Shown here one piece after another: positions 7,392 through 15,891 of a DNA stretch of 64,000 bases. Each line of letters opens with the position of its first letter. Position 1 is the first letter of the stretch. This DNA is from Sphingobacterium alimentarium. Its GTDB lineage: Bacteria; Bacteroidota; Bacteroidia; Sphingobacteriales; Sphingobacteriaceae. The translations under genes were made by a program, and so were the position numbers. A model generated the notes under the pieces. The model ran no database searches, was not told where the DNA came from, and was given only the letters and a program-made list of their open reading frames with translations. The stretch lies in contig NZ_SMBZ01000005.1 of the NCBI RefSeq assembly GCF_004342685.1, forward strand, positions 1 through 64,000. Reading direction: 5' to 3'.

Positions 7392-7952
7392 TTAAAAGTT
7401 AAACCTTAATCCCACACCCGCTGACGGTCGGAACTGTTCCAGATCCGTACCCCATAAGACCTTTGTACGCCCTTGCAGAACCAATACAAAACGGTCGGAC
7501 AGGTACGTTTCAAAAGTGAGCCGTCCACCAGCTCCGTAGATAAAATTATCCTCGCTCAAAATCTTTGCTCCGTCATACAACATCGTTTCGCCCCGGTTGA
7601 TGGTTTCGTAACCGACTACACCTGTTATTCCGAAGTTCAGTGTAATGTTTTTACGGGCATCACCCAGTAGGAAGAAGCTGTAACCGCCCTCGGCAGTATA
7701 AGTTTCCTGCGGTATGCGCAGGGCTTTATAATCGTGGTACTGATGTGTGTATTCCAACGCCCAAAGCTGGTAGTTGCCATTTTTGCCGTTTACGGTCATT
7801 GCGGCACTGATGTAATAATCATCGCCAATCTTGTCATCGGATAATACACCTGCACTTATTTCCAATCCTTTCTGTTTTGGAAGCATTCTTTGTGCCTGTG
7901 TAACCGTGATGGCCATCAAGATGAGCATCACGGTGTAGATATACTTTTTCAT
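7392..7952 (-). CDS. traO: conjugal transfer protein TraO
   Basis: A 186-residue predicted outer-membrane protein. It has an N-terminal signal peptide (MKKYIYTVMLILMAITVTQA), then alternating beta strands typical of a small barrel, ending in GVGLRFNF with a terminal Phe as in outer-membrane barrels. It matches the TraO family of Bacteroidota conjugative transposons, where it is part of the mating-pore gene block. It sits 20 nt downstream of traN and 12 nt upstream of traQ in the same operon. Confidence 0.85.
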   Translation of the reverse strand: MKKYIYTVMLILMAITVTQAQRMLPKQKGLEISAGVLSDDKIGDDYYISAAMTVNGKNGNYQLWALEYTHQYHDYKALRIPQETYTAEGGYSFFLLGDARKNITLNFGITGVVGYETINRGETMLYDGAKILSEDNFIYGAGGRLTFETYLSDRFVLVLQGRTKVLWGTDLEQFRPSAGVGLRFNF

Positions 7953-7972
7953 ATAATTACTTTAAAGGGTTA

Positions 7973-8872
7973 TTAAAATTTCAGGTGCATATCGTCAATC
8001 AAACGAGCCTTGATTAAGTCTGAATTTTCGATTTGCAGGGTTTGATGTCTGCCACCATTTTTCTCGAAAATCTCAATCAACAGTACCTTGTCATCGGCAA
8101 TGGTAAATTGGTCTAACAGGAACACGTTTTGTTCGGTTAGTTTTCCGCCAATCTCGTCCAATGGCTTGTAAGTGCGTAATGGTATCATCGGGCGTTCCTG
8201 TACAACTGTACGTTTAGCTACCTTTTTATCCACTACTTTGAAATTCATAAAATCAATCTGAAACGGCACATTGGTACGGTTTCTTAATTCCGTATGGAAA
8301 TAGTATTTCCCGTTGTGGATGTAAATGCCTTTGAGAATAAACTGAATGCCAAAACTCTTAGCCCCGATATGCTTTACAATACGCTTGTCTTTTTTGTAAA
8401 TGGTTTCCAACAGCAAGCCTGCCAGCGATGGCGAATTGTTGCCCAATTCCTCAAAAAGCACATCGTTACCGTTGCCTTTGTCCACTGCCTTTTGCATTGT
8501 GAGCAGGTCATAGCTCAATGCTTGGGGATAGGAACTGTAATACACATTGAAACTGTAAAAACGCCCGTCATTCGTAATGACTGAAAAATTGGTTTCAGGT
8601 TCAAAATCCCTTACCGTTGCTTTTACACGCAACACGTTTTCCGCATCTTCCGCTTTCCCTGCAATCAAGTATTCGCTTCCCAAATCCACGTAACGGATAG
8701 CGGTTGGAAAAATCAGGTGTGAAGTCTTATCATAGGTAACTTCCATTTTATACGGTTCTATCTTGCCCAACGCAAGCGGAGTTTTTGCATTTGCACTGTC
8801 CTGTGCATAAGATTGTACGGCAAAGCCGAGTATCAGGGCGATTGCCCAAAAGGTTTTAAAATGATTTTTCAT
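7973..8872 (-). CDS. traN: conjugal transfer protein TraN
   Basis: A 299-residue secreted protein with signal peptide (MKNHFKTFWAIALILGFAVQSYA cut near AQDS) and a beta-rich body. It is the TraN family of CTnDOT-like elements, comparable in position and general layout to VirB9-type pore components (SVITNDGRFYSFNVYYSS, then IYIHNGKYYFHTELRNRTNVPFQIDF). It follows traM by 24 nt, with which it probably forms the outer part of the type IV secretion channel. Length is normal for the family. Confidence 0.85.
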   Translation of the reverse strand: MKNHFKTFWAIALILGFAVQSYAQDSANAKTPLALGKIEPYKMEVTYDKTSHLIFPTAIRYVDLGSEYLIAGKAEDAENVLRVKATVRDFEPETNFSVITNDGRFYSFNVYYSSYPQALSYDLLTMQKAVDKGNGNDVLFEELGNNSPSLAGLLLETIYKKDKRIVKHIGAKSFGIQFILKGIYIHNGKYYFHTELRNRTNVPFQIDFMNFKVVDKKVAKRTVVQERPMIPLRTYKPLDEIGGKLTEQNVFLLDQFTIADDKVLLIEIFEKNGGRHQTLQIENSDLIKARLIDDMHLKF

Positions 8873-8896
8873 TTGTTTAAAAATTTGAGTTCAACA

Positions 8897-10246
8897 TTAT
8901 TTTTTAGATACAAGGAAGACCTGATGTCCTGCTTTTAGCGTAACCTTTGGGGTTCTTACCTTTTTTGCGAAATAGCCCGAAATTCCCTGTACCACTCCTT
9001 TGCTTAAATCTGCGGCAACCTGTTGTCCGGCATTCTGTGTGAGCATTACGCTCGTTCCACCTGTCTGGCTCATATTGCCTGCCATTTCGGTAAGAGCATT
9101 CATTTCGGGAGAATACGGAACGTACAAGCCTTGCTGTCCGTCTAAATCGTAAATGGTAATATCTACCGGGATGATATTGCCCTCCAGTTCTATCGAGGTA
9201 ATCTTTAATTGTAGCCTGCCATTCTGAAATTTGGCATTTGCCGTTACAATCGTTCCTTTTGGAATGGTACGTTGTGGCGTTTGCGCAGGTTCTAATAATC
9301 GTAAACGCACACCCGTTTCGCCAATAACAGTTTGAGCATCGTGTACGCAGGCTTTTATACTGTTTTTAGGTTGTACCACCTGCTCCACAGAACCGGCGGT
9401 ATAAAAACCACGGTTCTTTGTTTCGCTCCAATCGGCTAAAAAAGCACTGTCCGTAGGCTCCCGATACAGGGCTGACACGGTGTTCTTTCTTGCAGGCGTA
9501 AACGATACAAAATGCTCCTTTTGGTTAGTACCCGCTGCACCAACTGTACCCGGAGCAGCACCATTTGCAGGGACGGCAGTTCCGGTATTAGCATTCTGTG
9601 GAAGATACTTTGCCGCCATTTCGTAGGATTTCTCCATTAGTTTAAGTTGGTCATCTACGGTGGCAACAGGTGGCACATCTTTTTCAGCCAGCTTTTCTTT
9701 CATTTCGTCCAGTTGCCTGCGGAGTTCCATTGTTTCCGAATTATTATCCTGATAGAATGAACCCAATGTGCTTTGCATATTTCGGTAGCTGTTCAGCCCA
9801 GGATTGCCGTTTCTTCCAGAATTTCTGCCACCCCCACCAAAGTCGTTACTTTCCTCATCTTCAGGAAACTGCTCATCGGTCGGTTCTTCCTTATCTTCCG
9901 TATTCCAGTAGTCGGAAAGCGTTGCAAGCGCATTGCGTTTTTCCTGCTCTTTGCGTTCGAGCATTTCCTGCTCATACGCTTTGCCTTTGTCGGCAGGCAT
10001 TCCCGCTCCGGTAGCCTGTGGCACGGCATCGTTTAGCCCCACATTTTCGGTTGCCTTTTTATCTTCGGACGGTTTAAATATGAGGTACATACAACCCACG
10101 AAGACAATCGCCATTAAACCAAAGATTAAGGGCTTTTTGAGCTTTTCCTTATTATTCTGTGTACCGTTTTGAAGCACATCAGCGGTTGCTGTCGGGTTCC
10201 CCTCCGTTACCCGAACAACTGATTTTTTGTTCTCATTTTCTTTCAT
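8897..10246 (-). CDS. traM: conjugal transfer protein TraM
   Basis: A 449-residue VirB10-like pore protein. One membrane segment (LIFGLMAIVFVGCMYLIF, residues about 39-56) is followed by a long low-complexity linker rich in E, N, G and Q and a C-terminal domain with IPKGTIVTANAKFQNGRLQLKITSIELEG, VDITIYDLDGQQGLYVP, and a C-terminal VTLKAGHQVFLVSK. This matches the TraM family of Bacteroidota conjugative transposons. The start overlaps the traL end by 14 nt, implying coupled translation. Confidence 0.88.
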   Translation of the reverse strand: MKENENKKSVVRVTEGNPTATADVLQNGTQNNKEKLKKPLIFGLMAIVFVGCMYLIFKPSEDKKATENVGLNDAVPQATGAGMPADKGKAYEQEMLERKEQEKRNALATLSDYWNTEDKEEPTDEQFPEDEESNDFGGGGRNSGRNGNPGLNSYRNMQSTLGSFYQDNNSETMELRRQLDEMKEKLAEKDVPPVATVDDQLKLMEKSYEMAAKYLPQNANTGTAVPANGAAPGTVGAAGTNQKEHFVSFTPARKNTVSALYREPTDSAFLADWSETKNRGFYTAGSVEQVVQPKNSIKACVHDAQTVIGETGVRLRLLEPAQTPQRTIPKGTIVTANAKFQNGRLQLKITSIELEGNIIPVDITIYDLDGQQGLYVPYSPEMNALTEMAGNMSQTGGTSVMLTQNAGQQVAADLSKGVVQGISGYFAKKVRTPKVTLKAGHQVFLVSKK

Positions 10247-10520
10247 AAATCCTATTTTTTAAAATTGTTGATACTGTGTCCTGCAATCTTGCAGGACTTT
10301 CATTCTTTTTAAGAATAGGGTTCTCGATATGCCTGATGTTGATGGCATCATTGGGCTTACCCGTATCGTACATTACTTTGCCGATAACCCCTGCGGTCAG
10401 CAAGAGATAACCCACAAAAAAGTACAAGGTATATTGGTGCTGTTTGCGCACTGGCAATGCCTGCCAACGTTCGTCGAGCTTATCAAAATACCTATCCATA
10501 TTTGCTCTAAATTTTTTCAT
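10233..10520 (-). CDS. traL: conjugal transfer protein TraL-like (DUF3989)
   Basis: A 95-residue single-pass membrane protein (YTLYFFVGYLLLTAGVIGKVMYD) with a basic N-terminus (MKKFRANMDRYFDKLDERWQ). It matches the DUF3989 family found between traK and traM. ATG at 10520 is preferred to 10589 because the extra residues would overlap the upstream gene and are not conserved-looking. It overlaps traM by 14 nt. Probably a small inner-membrane pore component. Confidence 0.7.
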   Translation of the reverse strand: MKKFRANMDRYFDKLDERWQALPVRKQHQYTLYFFVGYLLLTAGVIGKVMYDTGKPNDAINIRHIENPILKKNESPARLQDTVSTILKNRIYERK

Positions 10521-10539
10521 AGCCTTACTATTTCTGATG

Positions 10540-10968
10540 TTATAGCTTGAAACGCTTAGGGCTTTTAACCGCCTTTTGTTTCGGTGCATCTTTGACCAAT
10601 GCCACCGCTTCCACCGCTTTGGGTGCGGATATTACAGACAGGTTTGCCAATTCCGACTTTTTGAGCAATTGCCCAAATTGGTCTTTTCTTGCAACCTCTA
10701 TTCTGTTGAGAGAAAATTTGCCGTTCAGGTATTTTACCCACATACTGCATTGTACACGTGGTTTGTCATCACCCGACCATTGCAGGTAGCCTGTCAGCAA
10801 CAAATCTTGTTTAGGCAAAGTATCTGCACCTTTTTGGCAGCTTTCGAGGTAATCGCTGATGCTGTCTTTCAACTTTCCGGCATACGCACCTTGCGTATGG
10901 AAATAGCCGTTATATCCTTTGTCGGTAAGGATTTTTGCGAACGTGTTTAAATCTGATAATGCTTCCAT
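10540..10968 (-). CDS. conserved tra-operon protein of unknown function
   Basis: A 142-residue soluble protein with no signal or membrane segment. An alpha/beta body (LNTFAKILTDKGYNGYFHTQG, then LLLTGYLQWSGDDKPRVQCSMWVKYLNGKFSLNRIEV) ends in a basic tail (KQKAVKSPKRFKL). It is in the operon between traK and traL, 12 nt after traK. I recognise it only as a common small gene in this position in these elements. Confidence 0.6.
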   Translation of the reverse strand: MEALSDLNTFAKILTDKGYNGYFHTQGAYAGKLKDSISDYLESCQKGADTLPKQDLLLTGYLQWSGDDKPRVQCSMWVKYLNGKFSLNRIEVARKDQFGQLLKKSELANLSVISAPKAVEAVALVKDAPKQKAVKSPKRFKL

Positions 10969-10980
10969 AAGATTGTTTTT

Positions 10981-11604
10981 TTAGCGTTCGATAACTTCTA
11001 TGTCCCTGTTTTCAACCACTGCAAACTTTTCAATGTTGAAGCCCTGCGGATTGTTGTCGGAACGAACAGAGTTCACGAGATAGCAGGAAGTAATCAGGTT
11101 ACGCCTGGTTACATTGCTCGAACGGATGATGAATTGTTTGGAGTAGGTGCGTACTGCATACGGATAGGTATCGAAATTGCAGACGACACTATCGACTTCA
11201 ATGCGTTGCTGTACGTTTCCTGATATGATACGACTGTAATAACCCTTTTCCGACAAGTCCTTGTAATAGTCGAAAGCACTTTTGTCGGCAAGGTTGAACG
11301 CTCTGCTCATATTGCTTTCGATAGCATTTTTATCGGGAGCAAGCGTAAAGAAAAGCTCGTGAAAACGTCTGACGTGTTCCCTTGCTTCCACAGGTCGGTT
11401 GATACTTGCATCTTGCGATAAGGCGAGCATCAAAGATTTGCCGTTATCCAATACATAGATTTTTTGGCGTTGTTCTTCTGCAAAGCGGTAGGACTGCCAT
11501 ACGGCATATCCTACCACGCCAATGCAGAGAACCGCAAACACAATGGCATATAATCTTATTTGCCTAAAGCTGTTTTCGATATTTCTTAGCGTTTTAAATT
11601 CCAT
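10981..11604 (-). CDS. traK: conjugal transfer protein TraK
   Basis: A 207-residue VirB8-like inner-membrane protein: one N-terminal membrane helix (IRLYAIVFAVLCIGVVGYAVW) after the typical start MEFKTLRNIENSFRQ, then a periplasmic alpha/beta domain (RFHELFFTLAPDKNAIESNM, YYSRIISGNVQQRIEVDSV). It matches the TraK family of CTnDOT-type elements. It lies 20 nt after traJ. Confidence 0.88.
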   Translation of the reverse strand: MEFKTLRNIENSFRQIRLYAIVFAVLCIGVVGYAVWQSYRFAEEQRQKIYVLDNGKSLMLALSQDASINRPVEAREHVRRFHELFFTLAPDKNAIESNMSRAFNLADKSAFDYYKDLSEKGYYSRIISGNVQQRIEVDSVVCNFDTYPYAVRTYSKQFIIRSSNVTRRNLITSCYLVNSVRSDNNPQGFNIEKFAVVENRDIEVIER

Positions 11605-11623
11605 TTTTAGAATGATTAATTGT

Positions 11624-12619
11624 TTATTTATTCATCAGTTTACCGCCGATGTTTCCAACTGTTGAACCTGCACCTGCTCCAGCGATATTTCCTGTTTTCA
11701 TTGCAGCTTGGTTTACGTTGCGGGTAAAGTTTCCTGCGCCTCCGGCTTGGATTACCCAACCTGTCACTGTCGGTATTGTGAAGTATCCGATGATGCCGAT
11801 AATCATAAATATGATGTACACCGTATTGCTCGTATCAGGTATATAGGTCGGGTCGGCAAGCATTGCTATATCTCTTTCCAGTATGAGGGATTGTATTCTT
11901 GCCAGCATCGAGCTGAACAAATCGGAAACAGGAAGCCAGAGATATACGCTGACATACCTCGTGATCCACTGGGTGAGCGTGGACTGAAATCCGTCCCACA
12001 CGGAAATAGCAAAAGCTATTGGTCCGAGTATGGAAAGGACTATCAGGAAAAACGTCCGTATAGTGTCAATAACCAAAGCCGCCGCCTGAAAGAGTATTTC
12101 CAGTAAATTGCGAAACCAATCCTTGATGGCTTTCTCTATTTTGTAGGCTTGCCTGTCCATATACATTCCCGCCATTGTACCAACGTCCGATGGCGACCAG
12201 CCTAATTCGTCCAGTTTTTTATCAAACTCATCGTCTGATACCATATAGGCGGTTTCGGGATTTCGTACCATTGCTTCATATTCCAATTGGTCTTTCTGCT
12301 GTTGCAGCTTGTTCAGGTCAAGCACCTGGTCTTCGAGTATTTGGTGGGTTCCTGTAACCACCGGACTTAGTACCGCATTGATGGTTCCCAACACGATGGT
12401 TGGGAAGAACATTATACAAAGCCCCAAAGCGAACGGACGCAACAACGGAAACACATCAATAGGTTCAGCACGGCTTAAAGCCTGCCAAACCTTTAATGCC
12501 ACATAGAACAACGCTCCCAATCCCGCCAAACCCTTAGCTACTGCCGCCATATCGCCTGCAAGCGGCATCATATCGTCATAAAGCGAACGCAGGAGTTCGT
12601 GAAGATTATCCCATTCCAT
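11624..12619 (-). CDS. traJ: conjugal transfer protein TraJ
   Basis: A 331-residue polytopic membrane protein with about six hydrophobic segments, including LALGLCIMFFPTIVLGTINAVL-like and FFLIVLSILGPIAFAISVW stretches, and a Gly/Ala-rich tail (GAGAGSTVGNIGGKL). It corresponds to the TraJ family of Bacteroidota conjugative transposons, analogous to VirB6 channel proteins. It starts 3 nt after the traI stop and belongs to the same transcript. Confidence 0.87.
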   Translation of the reverse strand: MEWDNLHELLRSLYDDMMPLAGDMAAVAKGLAGLGALFYVALKVWQALSRAEPIDVFPLLRPFALGLCIMFFPTIVLGTINAVLSPVVTGTHQILEDQVLDLNKLQQQKDQLEYEAMVRNPETAYMVSDDEFDKKLDELGWSPSDVGTMAGMYMDRQAYKIEKAIKDWFRNLLEILFQAAALVIDTIRTFFLIVLSILGPIAFAISVWDGFQSTLTQWITRYVSVYLWLPVSDLFSSMLARIQSLILERDIAMLADPTYIPDTSNTVYIIFMIIGIIGYFTIPTVTGWVIQAGGAGNFTRNVNQAAMKTGNIAGAGAGSTVGNIGGKLMNK

Positions 12620-12622
12620 AGT

Positions 12623-13255
12623 TTACCAGTATTTTTGGTTAGCAGTTCCATAGAGTTCAAGCACTCTTTGGGCATCGTTTTTCTTTTTCGCTCTCAGGTA
12701 GCTTACAGAAATGTTCTTATTGGTGTAGTATCGCACAAGGCTGTGGTAATGTTTTACCTCTTTGTACACACGGTCGATGATGTCCATACGCTCTTTGTCG
12801 TTTAGCGAAAGGCTTGAAGAGGTTACAATCTGTTTCAGCTCTTTGAGCAGTTCGGTGCTTTCGTTGAGCAATGCCGAGTAACCATTGCCGATAGCAACCA
12901 ATTCCTGTGGTGTGAAATTTGGGTCGTTCATCATCTTGCCAAAATTCTGCACGTATATTTCGGACACGTCGCCTACTAACAGCACGGTTTGTTGCACTTT
13001 TCGGGCATCTTTCACAAGGTTGTTGATGGCTTTCAGCTTGTCGTAATATTCCTTACCCTGGTCGTACACTTTCTTCACTTCGTTGAAGTTCTTAACCACA
13101 TTACTCACGGTGGAAGAAGTCTGTATGATTTCGTTCGCACTGTTGATAATCCCTGAAGCCAGATTTGCAGGGTCAGTTACTACAAATTGGGCTTTCGCTG
13201 ACGGTGCTACGGCGAGCATTAGTGCCGTACACACCAGATACAATACTTTTTTCAT
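12623..13255 (-). CDS. traI: conjugal transfer protein TraI (DUF4141)
   Basis: A 210-residue secreted helical protein: signal peptide (MKKVLYLVCTALMLAVAPSAKA), then QFVVTDPANLASGIINSANE and long amphipathic helices, a VirB5-like layout that defines DUF4141/TraI of these elements. It begins 27 nt after the traG stop codon (end of exon 2) and 3 nt before traJ. No nuclease or relaxase motif: it is unrelated to the F-plasmid TraI. Confidence 0.85.
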   Translation of the reverse strand: MKKVLYLVCTALMLAVAPSAKAQFVVTDPANLASGIINSANEIIQTSSTVSNVVKNFNEVKKVYDQGKEYYDKLKAINNLVKDARKVQQTVLLVGDVSEIYVQNFGKMMNDPNFTPQELVAIGNGYSALLNESTELLKELKQIVTSSSLSLNDKERMDIIDRVYKEVKHYHSLVRYYTNKNISVSYLRAKKKNDAQRVLELYGTANQKYW

Positions 13256-13282
13256 TGTTTCTGAATTTTAAAATGTTAATGA

Positions 13283-13405
13283 CTATTGATTTACTTTGTC
13301 CCGCCTTTGCATTGCGATATGCTTAATGGCGAGTTCTACATTGCCGTCCAGTTCAGCAGCAAGCTGCATCACTTCCATTTTTTCGGTTTCTTCGGTCGTG
13401 TAAGC
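13283..13405 (-). CDS. traG: traG exon 2 (C-terminal 40 codons)
   Basis: This short stretch continues traG after a group II intron. It reads AYTTEETEKMEVMQLAAELD and then GNVELAIKHIAMQRRDKVNQ before TAG, a typical C-terminus for TraG of this family. Joining base 15892 (end of exon 1, codon CTC) to 13405 restores the frame with no gain or loss of a codon, giving EEYL-AYTTEE and a protein of 834 residues. Without splicing the protein would end four codons after the junction as VRP-stop. Confidence 0.9.
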   Translation of the reverse strand, partial: AYTTEETEKMEVMQLAAELDGNVELAIKHIAMQRRDKVNQ

Positions 13406-13467
13406 GTAGGATAAGGACCCGGCGCCTTGCCATATTGACTATGGTAGGTTTCCAAGAACTCTCCCCC

Positions 13468-13501
13468 GAACCGTACGTACCTGTCTCCAGGTATACGGCT
13501 C
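13468..13501 (-). ncRNA. group II intron domain V
   Basis: A 34-nt hairpin in which GAGCCGTA pairs with TACGGTTC at the base and CCTG-GAGA-CAGG forms the upper stem with a GNRA-type tetraloop. It contains the AGC catalytic triad near its 5' end. Length and layout are those of canonical domain V. Confidence 0.9.
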
Positions 13502-13514
13502 TCCATCAATTTAT

Positions 13515-15389
13515 TCAGTCTAACTTGCCTGCGTGTATCTTATCGTGGCATTTTGAGCATACTGCCAAGGTTTTTCTTCTCCTTGCACTCATTCGTTTTT
13601 CCCAGTCTTGCTTACCTTTCAGGTCTTTCAATTTGCGTATATGGTGCATTTCCAATTTCTCGTTGGCACCGCATAATTCGCATTTCTGGTTTTGCAACCT
13701 TGTTATAAGGCTGTTTCTTCCTCCTGTAATGGTAACTGTGACAGGTAAACTATCCACGTAAGCACCACGGGCAGCTTTTTGGCGTTTGAAACCCTCTTTG
13801 TAAAAGCGTCTGTACATTATATCTCCTTTCCTGTTTTTGTAGGGAATGGAAAACACTCCGTTGATACATCTTTTAGTCTTTTCCTGACTGATTGAAGTTT
13901 GGTATTTCAGTGCATACGTTTTGTACATACTGTACTCCAAGATGTAAGAAAATGACTGGACAAACGAGCTGTTGTTGGCAATTGAGTAATAATTGTAAAA
14001 GCCCCGTATTTCAGCGTTGTACTGACTGATGATTTCTAAGTCATCCAAGTCTTTCATGAAATAGCGTGAGCGTGGTTTCCAAACTTCTGTGCCTTTTTCA
14101 TTTACCAATTTCATGGCATTATAGCTCAGTAGCTTTTTCTTCATCACGTCTGCTGTGACACGGAGTACAATCTTATCTCCGAAACATCTTACGGTTCTAC
14201 CGTGCTTATCTCTCTTGGATTCATCGGAGTTTCGCACGGAGACATCAAAGCCTAAGAATTTAGCTGGTTTCTTAGCATTAGTCACCAAGGTTTTTTCATC
14301 AGACAGTTCAAGTTTCAGCTTTTCATCAAGGTAAACCTTGATGTCTTCCTTTATCTTTTTGCAGTCTTCTTTGCTACCTATGACCCCGATAAGAAAATCG
14401 TCCGCATATCTAACGTATTTTAACTTTCTGAAACTGCCATCCATCTTGTCATAAGCTGGATATTTGTTTCTTTCCTGTCTCAACTCTTTGATGTACTTAA
14501 TCATCTGCTCTCTGACAGTTTCGTCTGTCTCACATTTGAGTTTCTTGGCCAAGCGGTATCGTCTCTGTTCGTGTACCCTGTACTGGCGTGTTGCCGTAGT
14601 TCTTTTACCCTTATCGAAGTCCTTGATATAATCCTTGACATATTTATCGAGTTTATCAAGGTAAATGTTGGCAAGGATGGGGCTTACAATCCCACCTTGC
14701 GGTGTGCCACTGTATGTTTTGTGGTACACCCAATCTTCAATATACCCTGCATTGAGGAACTTTCGTATCAACCGAATGAGCCTGTCGTCAGCGATACGCT
14801 CCTTTAGAATACCAATCAATATTTCGTGATTGATATTGTCGAAGAAGCTTTTTATATCGCCCTCGATGAACCACCGTACAGCAGTGAATGACTGTTGGAC
14901 GCTTAATAGGGCTGTGTGACAGCTTCTATTGGGTCGGAACCCATGTGAAGTATGCTCAAAGCTACCCTCATAAATTGCTTCCAATATCATTCTGATAACC
15001 TCCTGCACTAATTTGTCATCAAAAGATGGTATACCAAGCGGACGTTTCTTCCCGTTCTTTTTCGGAATGTATGTCCTCTTGGATGGGTTTGGCTGATAGG
15101 TCTCGTTTCGCAACGATGCAATCAGCCTTTCAATGCGGCATATACTCATTCCGTCGATGGTCTTTCCATCAACTCCTGCTGTCATATTGCCTACTTTACT
15201 GTAGATTTTCTGATAGGCGATAAAGTACATCTCTTCATTGAACAGAACCTTGTACAGCCTTTCGAACTTATAGTCCGTGTTTCTGCTGTGCCTTATTAGA
15301 CTGTTCAATACTCTTTCTGGATTTCTCATAATGTCTCTCACATTTTCCGTTAATCGTATTAAACTAAATTGACTGTCTCCCTTCGCCAT
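13515..15389 (-). CDS. ltrA: group II intron reverse transcriptase/maturase with HNH domain
   Basis: A 624-residue intron-encoded protein. RT blocks are in order: PKKNGKKRPLGIPSFDDKLVQ, the strand with GDIKSFFDNINHE, GTPQGGIVSPILANIYLD, and the catalytic YADD in YVRYADDFLIG. The X/maturase domain follows (IISQYNAEIRGFYNYYSIA). The C-terminus has an HNH endonuclease: CELCGA, MHHIRKLKDLKG, and CSKCHDKIH. All catalytic residues seen are intact, so it should support splicing and retrohoming. ATG at 15389 begins a full-length protein of normal size. It is on the same strand as the host gene, as needed for splicing from the traG transcript. Confidence 0.95.
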   Translation of the reverse strand: MAKGDSQFSLIRLTENVRDIMRNPERVLNSLIRHSRNTDYKFERLYKVLFNEEMYFIAYQKIYSKVGNMTAGVDGKTIDGMSICRIERLIASLRNETYQPNPSKRTYIPKKNGKKRPLGIPSFDDKLVQEVIRMILEAIYEGSFEHTSHGFRPNRSCHTALLSVQQSFTAVRWFIEGDIKSFFDNINHEILIGILKERIADDRLIRLIRKFLNAGYIEDWVYHKTYSGTPQGGIVSPILANIYLDKLDKYVKDYIKDFDKGKRTTATRQYRVHEQRRYRLAKKLKCETDETVREQMIKYIKELRQERNKYPAYDKMDGSFRKLKYVRYADDFLIGVIGSKEDCKKIKEDIKVYLDEKLKLELSDEKTLVTNAKKPAKFLGFDVSVRNSDESKRDKHGRTVRCFGDKIVLRVTADVMKKKLLSYNAMKLVNEKGTEVWKPRSRYFMKDLDDLEIISQYNAEIRGFYNYYSIANNSSFVQSFSYILEYSMYKTYALKYQTSISQEKTKRCINGVFSIPYKNRKGDIMYRRFYKEGFKRQKAARGAYVDSLPVTVTITGGRNSLITRLQNQKCELCGANEKLEMHHIRKLKDLKGKQDWEKRMSARRRKTLAVCSKCHDKIHAGKLD

Positions 15390-15891
15390 GTACAGGGCTT
15401 TCCCCTGCTCGGACTACTACGGAGACTCCGTTGCCGTATCGGATATTCAGGAGCTTTTTCCATAGCCACGCCTGTGGCATTCCGACTTAGGCAATCCCCA
15501 TTTAGACATATAGCAACTATTGGCACGTTAGATTGTCGGATGCGATGTTCGCCCTTTTCTGCTTATTGCAGTTACGTTGTGGTCTGTTTATGCTATCACT
15601 ACTACCTGTCATTAGGATATTACCACAAAGTGACGTTGGTAACTGTCTTCCGTCACTGCCTAAGAACTGACCGTTCGGACTGTCGTTCAATCAATCAAGA
15701 CTTCATCCTTATATCTAACTTTTCAACTCGCCATTCAGTCGCAACACGACAATTAGTTGACTTATGGCTTTTCCGACATGCTACACTCCCCGTCGGGTTT
15801 CCCGTTCGGATAAGTCGGCTGTTGATGGGCGTTATAAACACTTGCCCAGTGGTTGCCAAACCACATTCACTATATGCCCTTATGGGCGCAC

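Larger units (their letters stand above)
13406..15891 (-). mobile_element. group II intron inside traG
   Basis: A 2,486-nt intron on the traG coding strand. The 5' end is GTGCG (15891-15887), matching the GUGYG rule; the 3' end is CTAC at 13409-13406, an AY end. A 34-nt domain V lies at 13468-13501, and before the 3' end a small stem (GGCAAGG with CCTTATCC) has a bulged A seven nt from the end, as expected of a domain VI branch point. A maturase gene occupies the middle (domain IV position). The remaining roughly 500 nt at the 5' side carry no protein gene and would be domains I-III. All parts look intact, so splicing competence is likely but not shown. Confidence 0.92.
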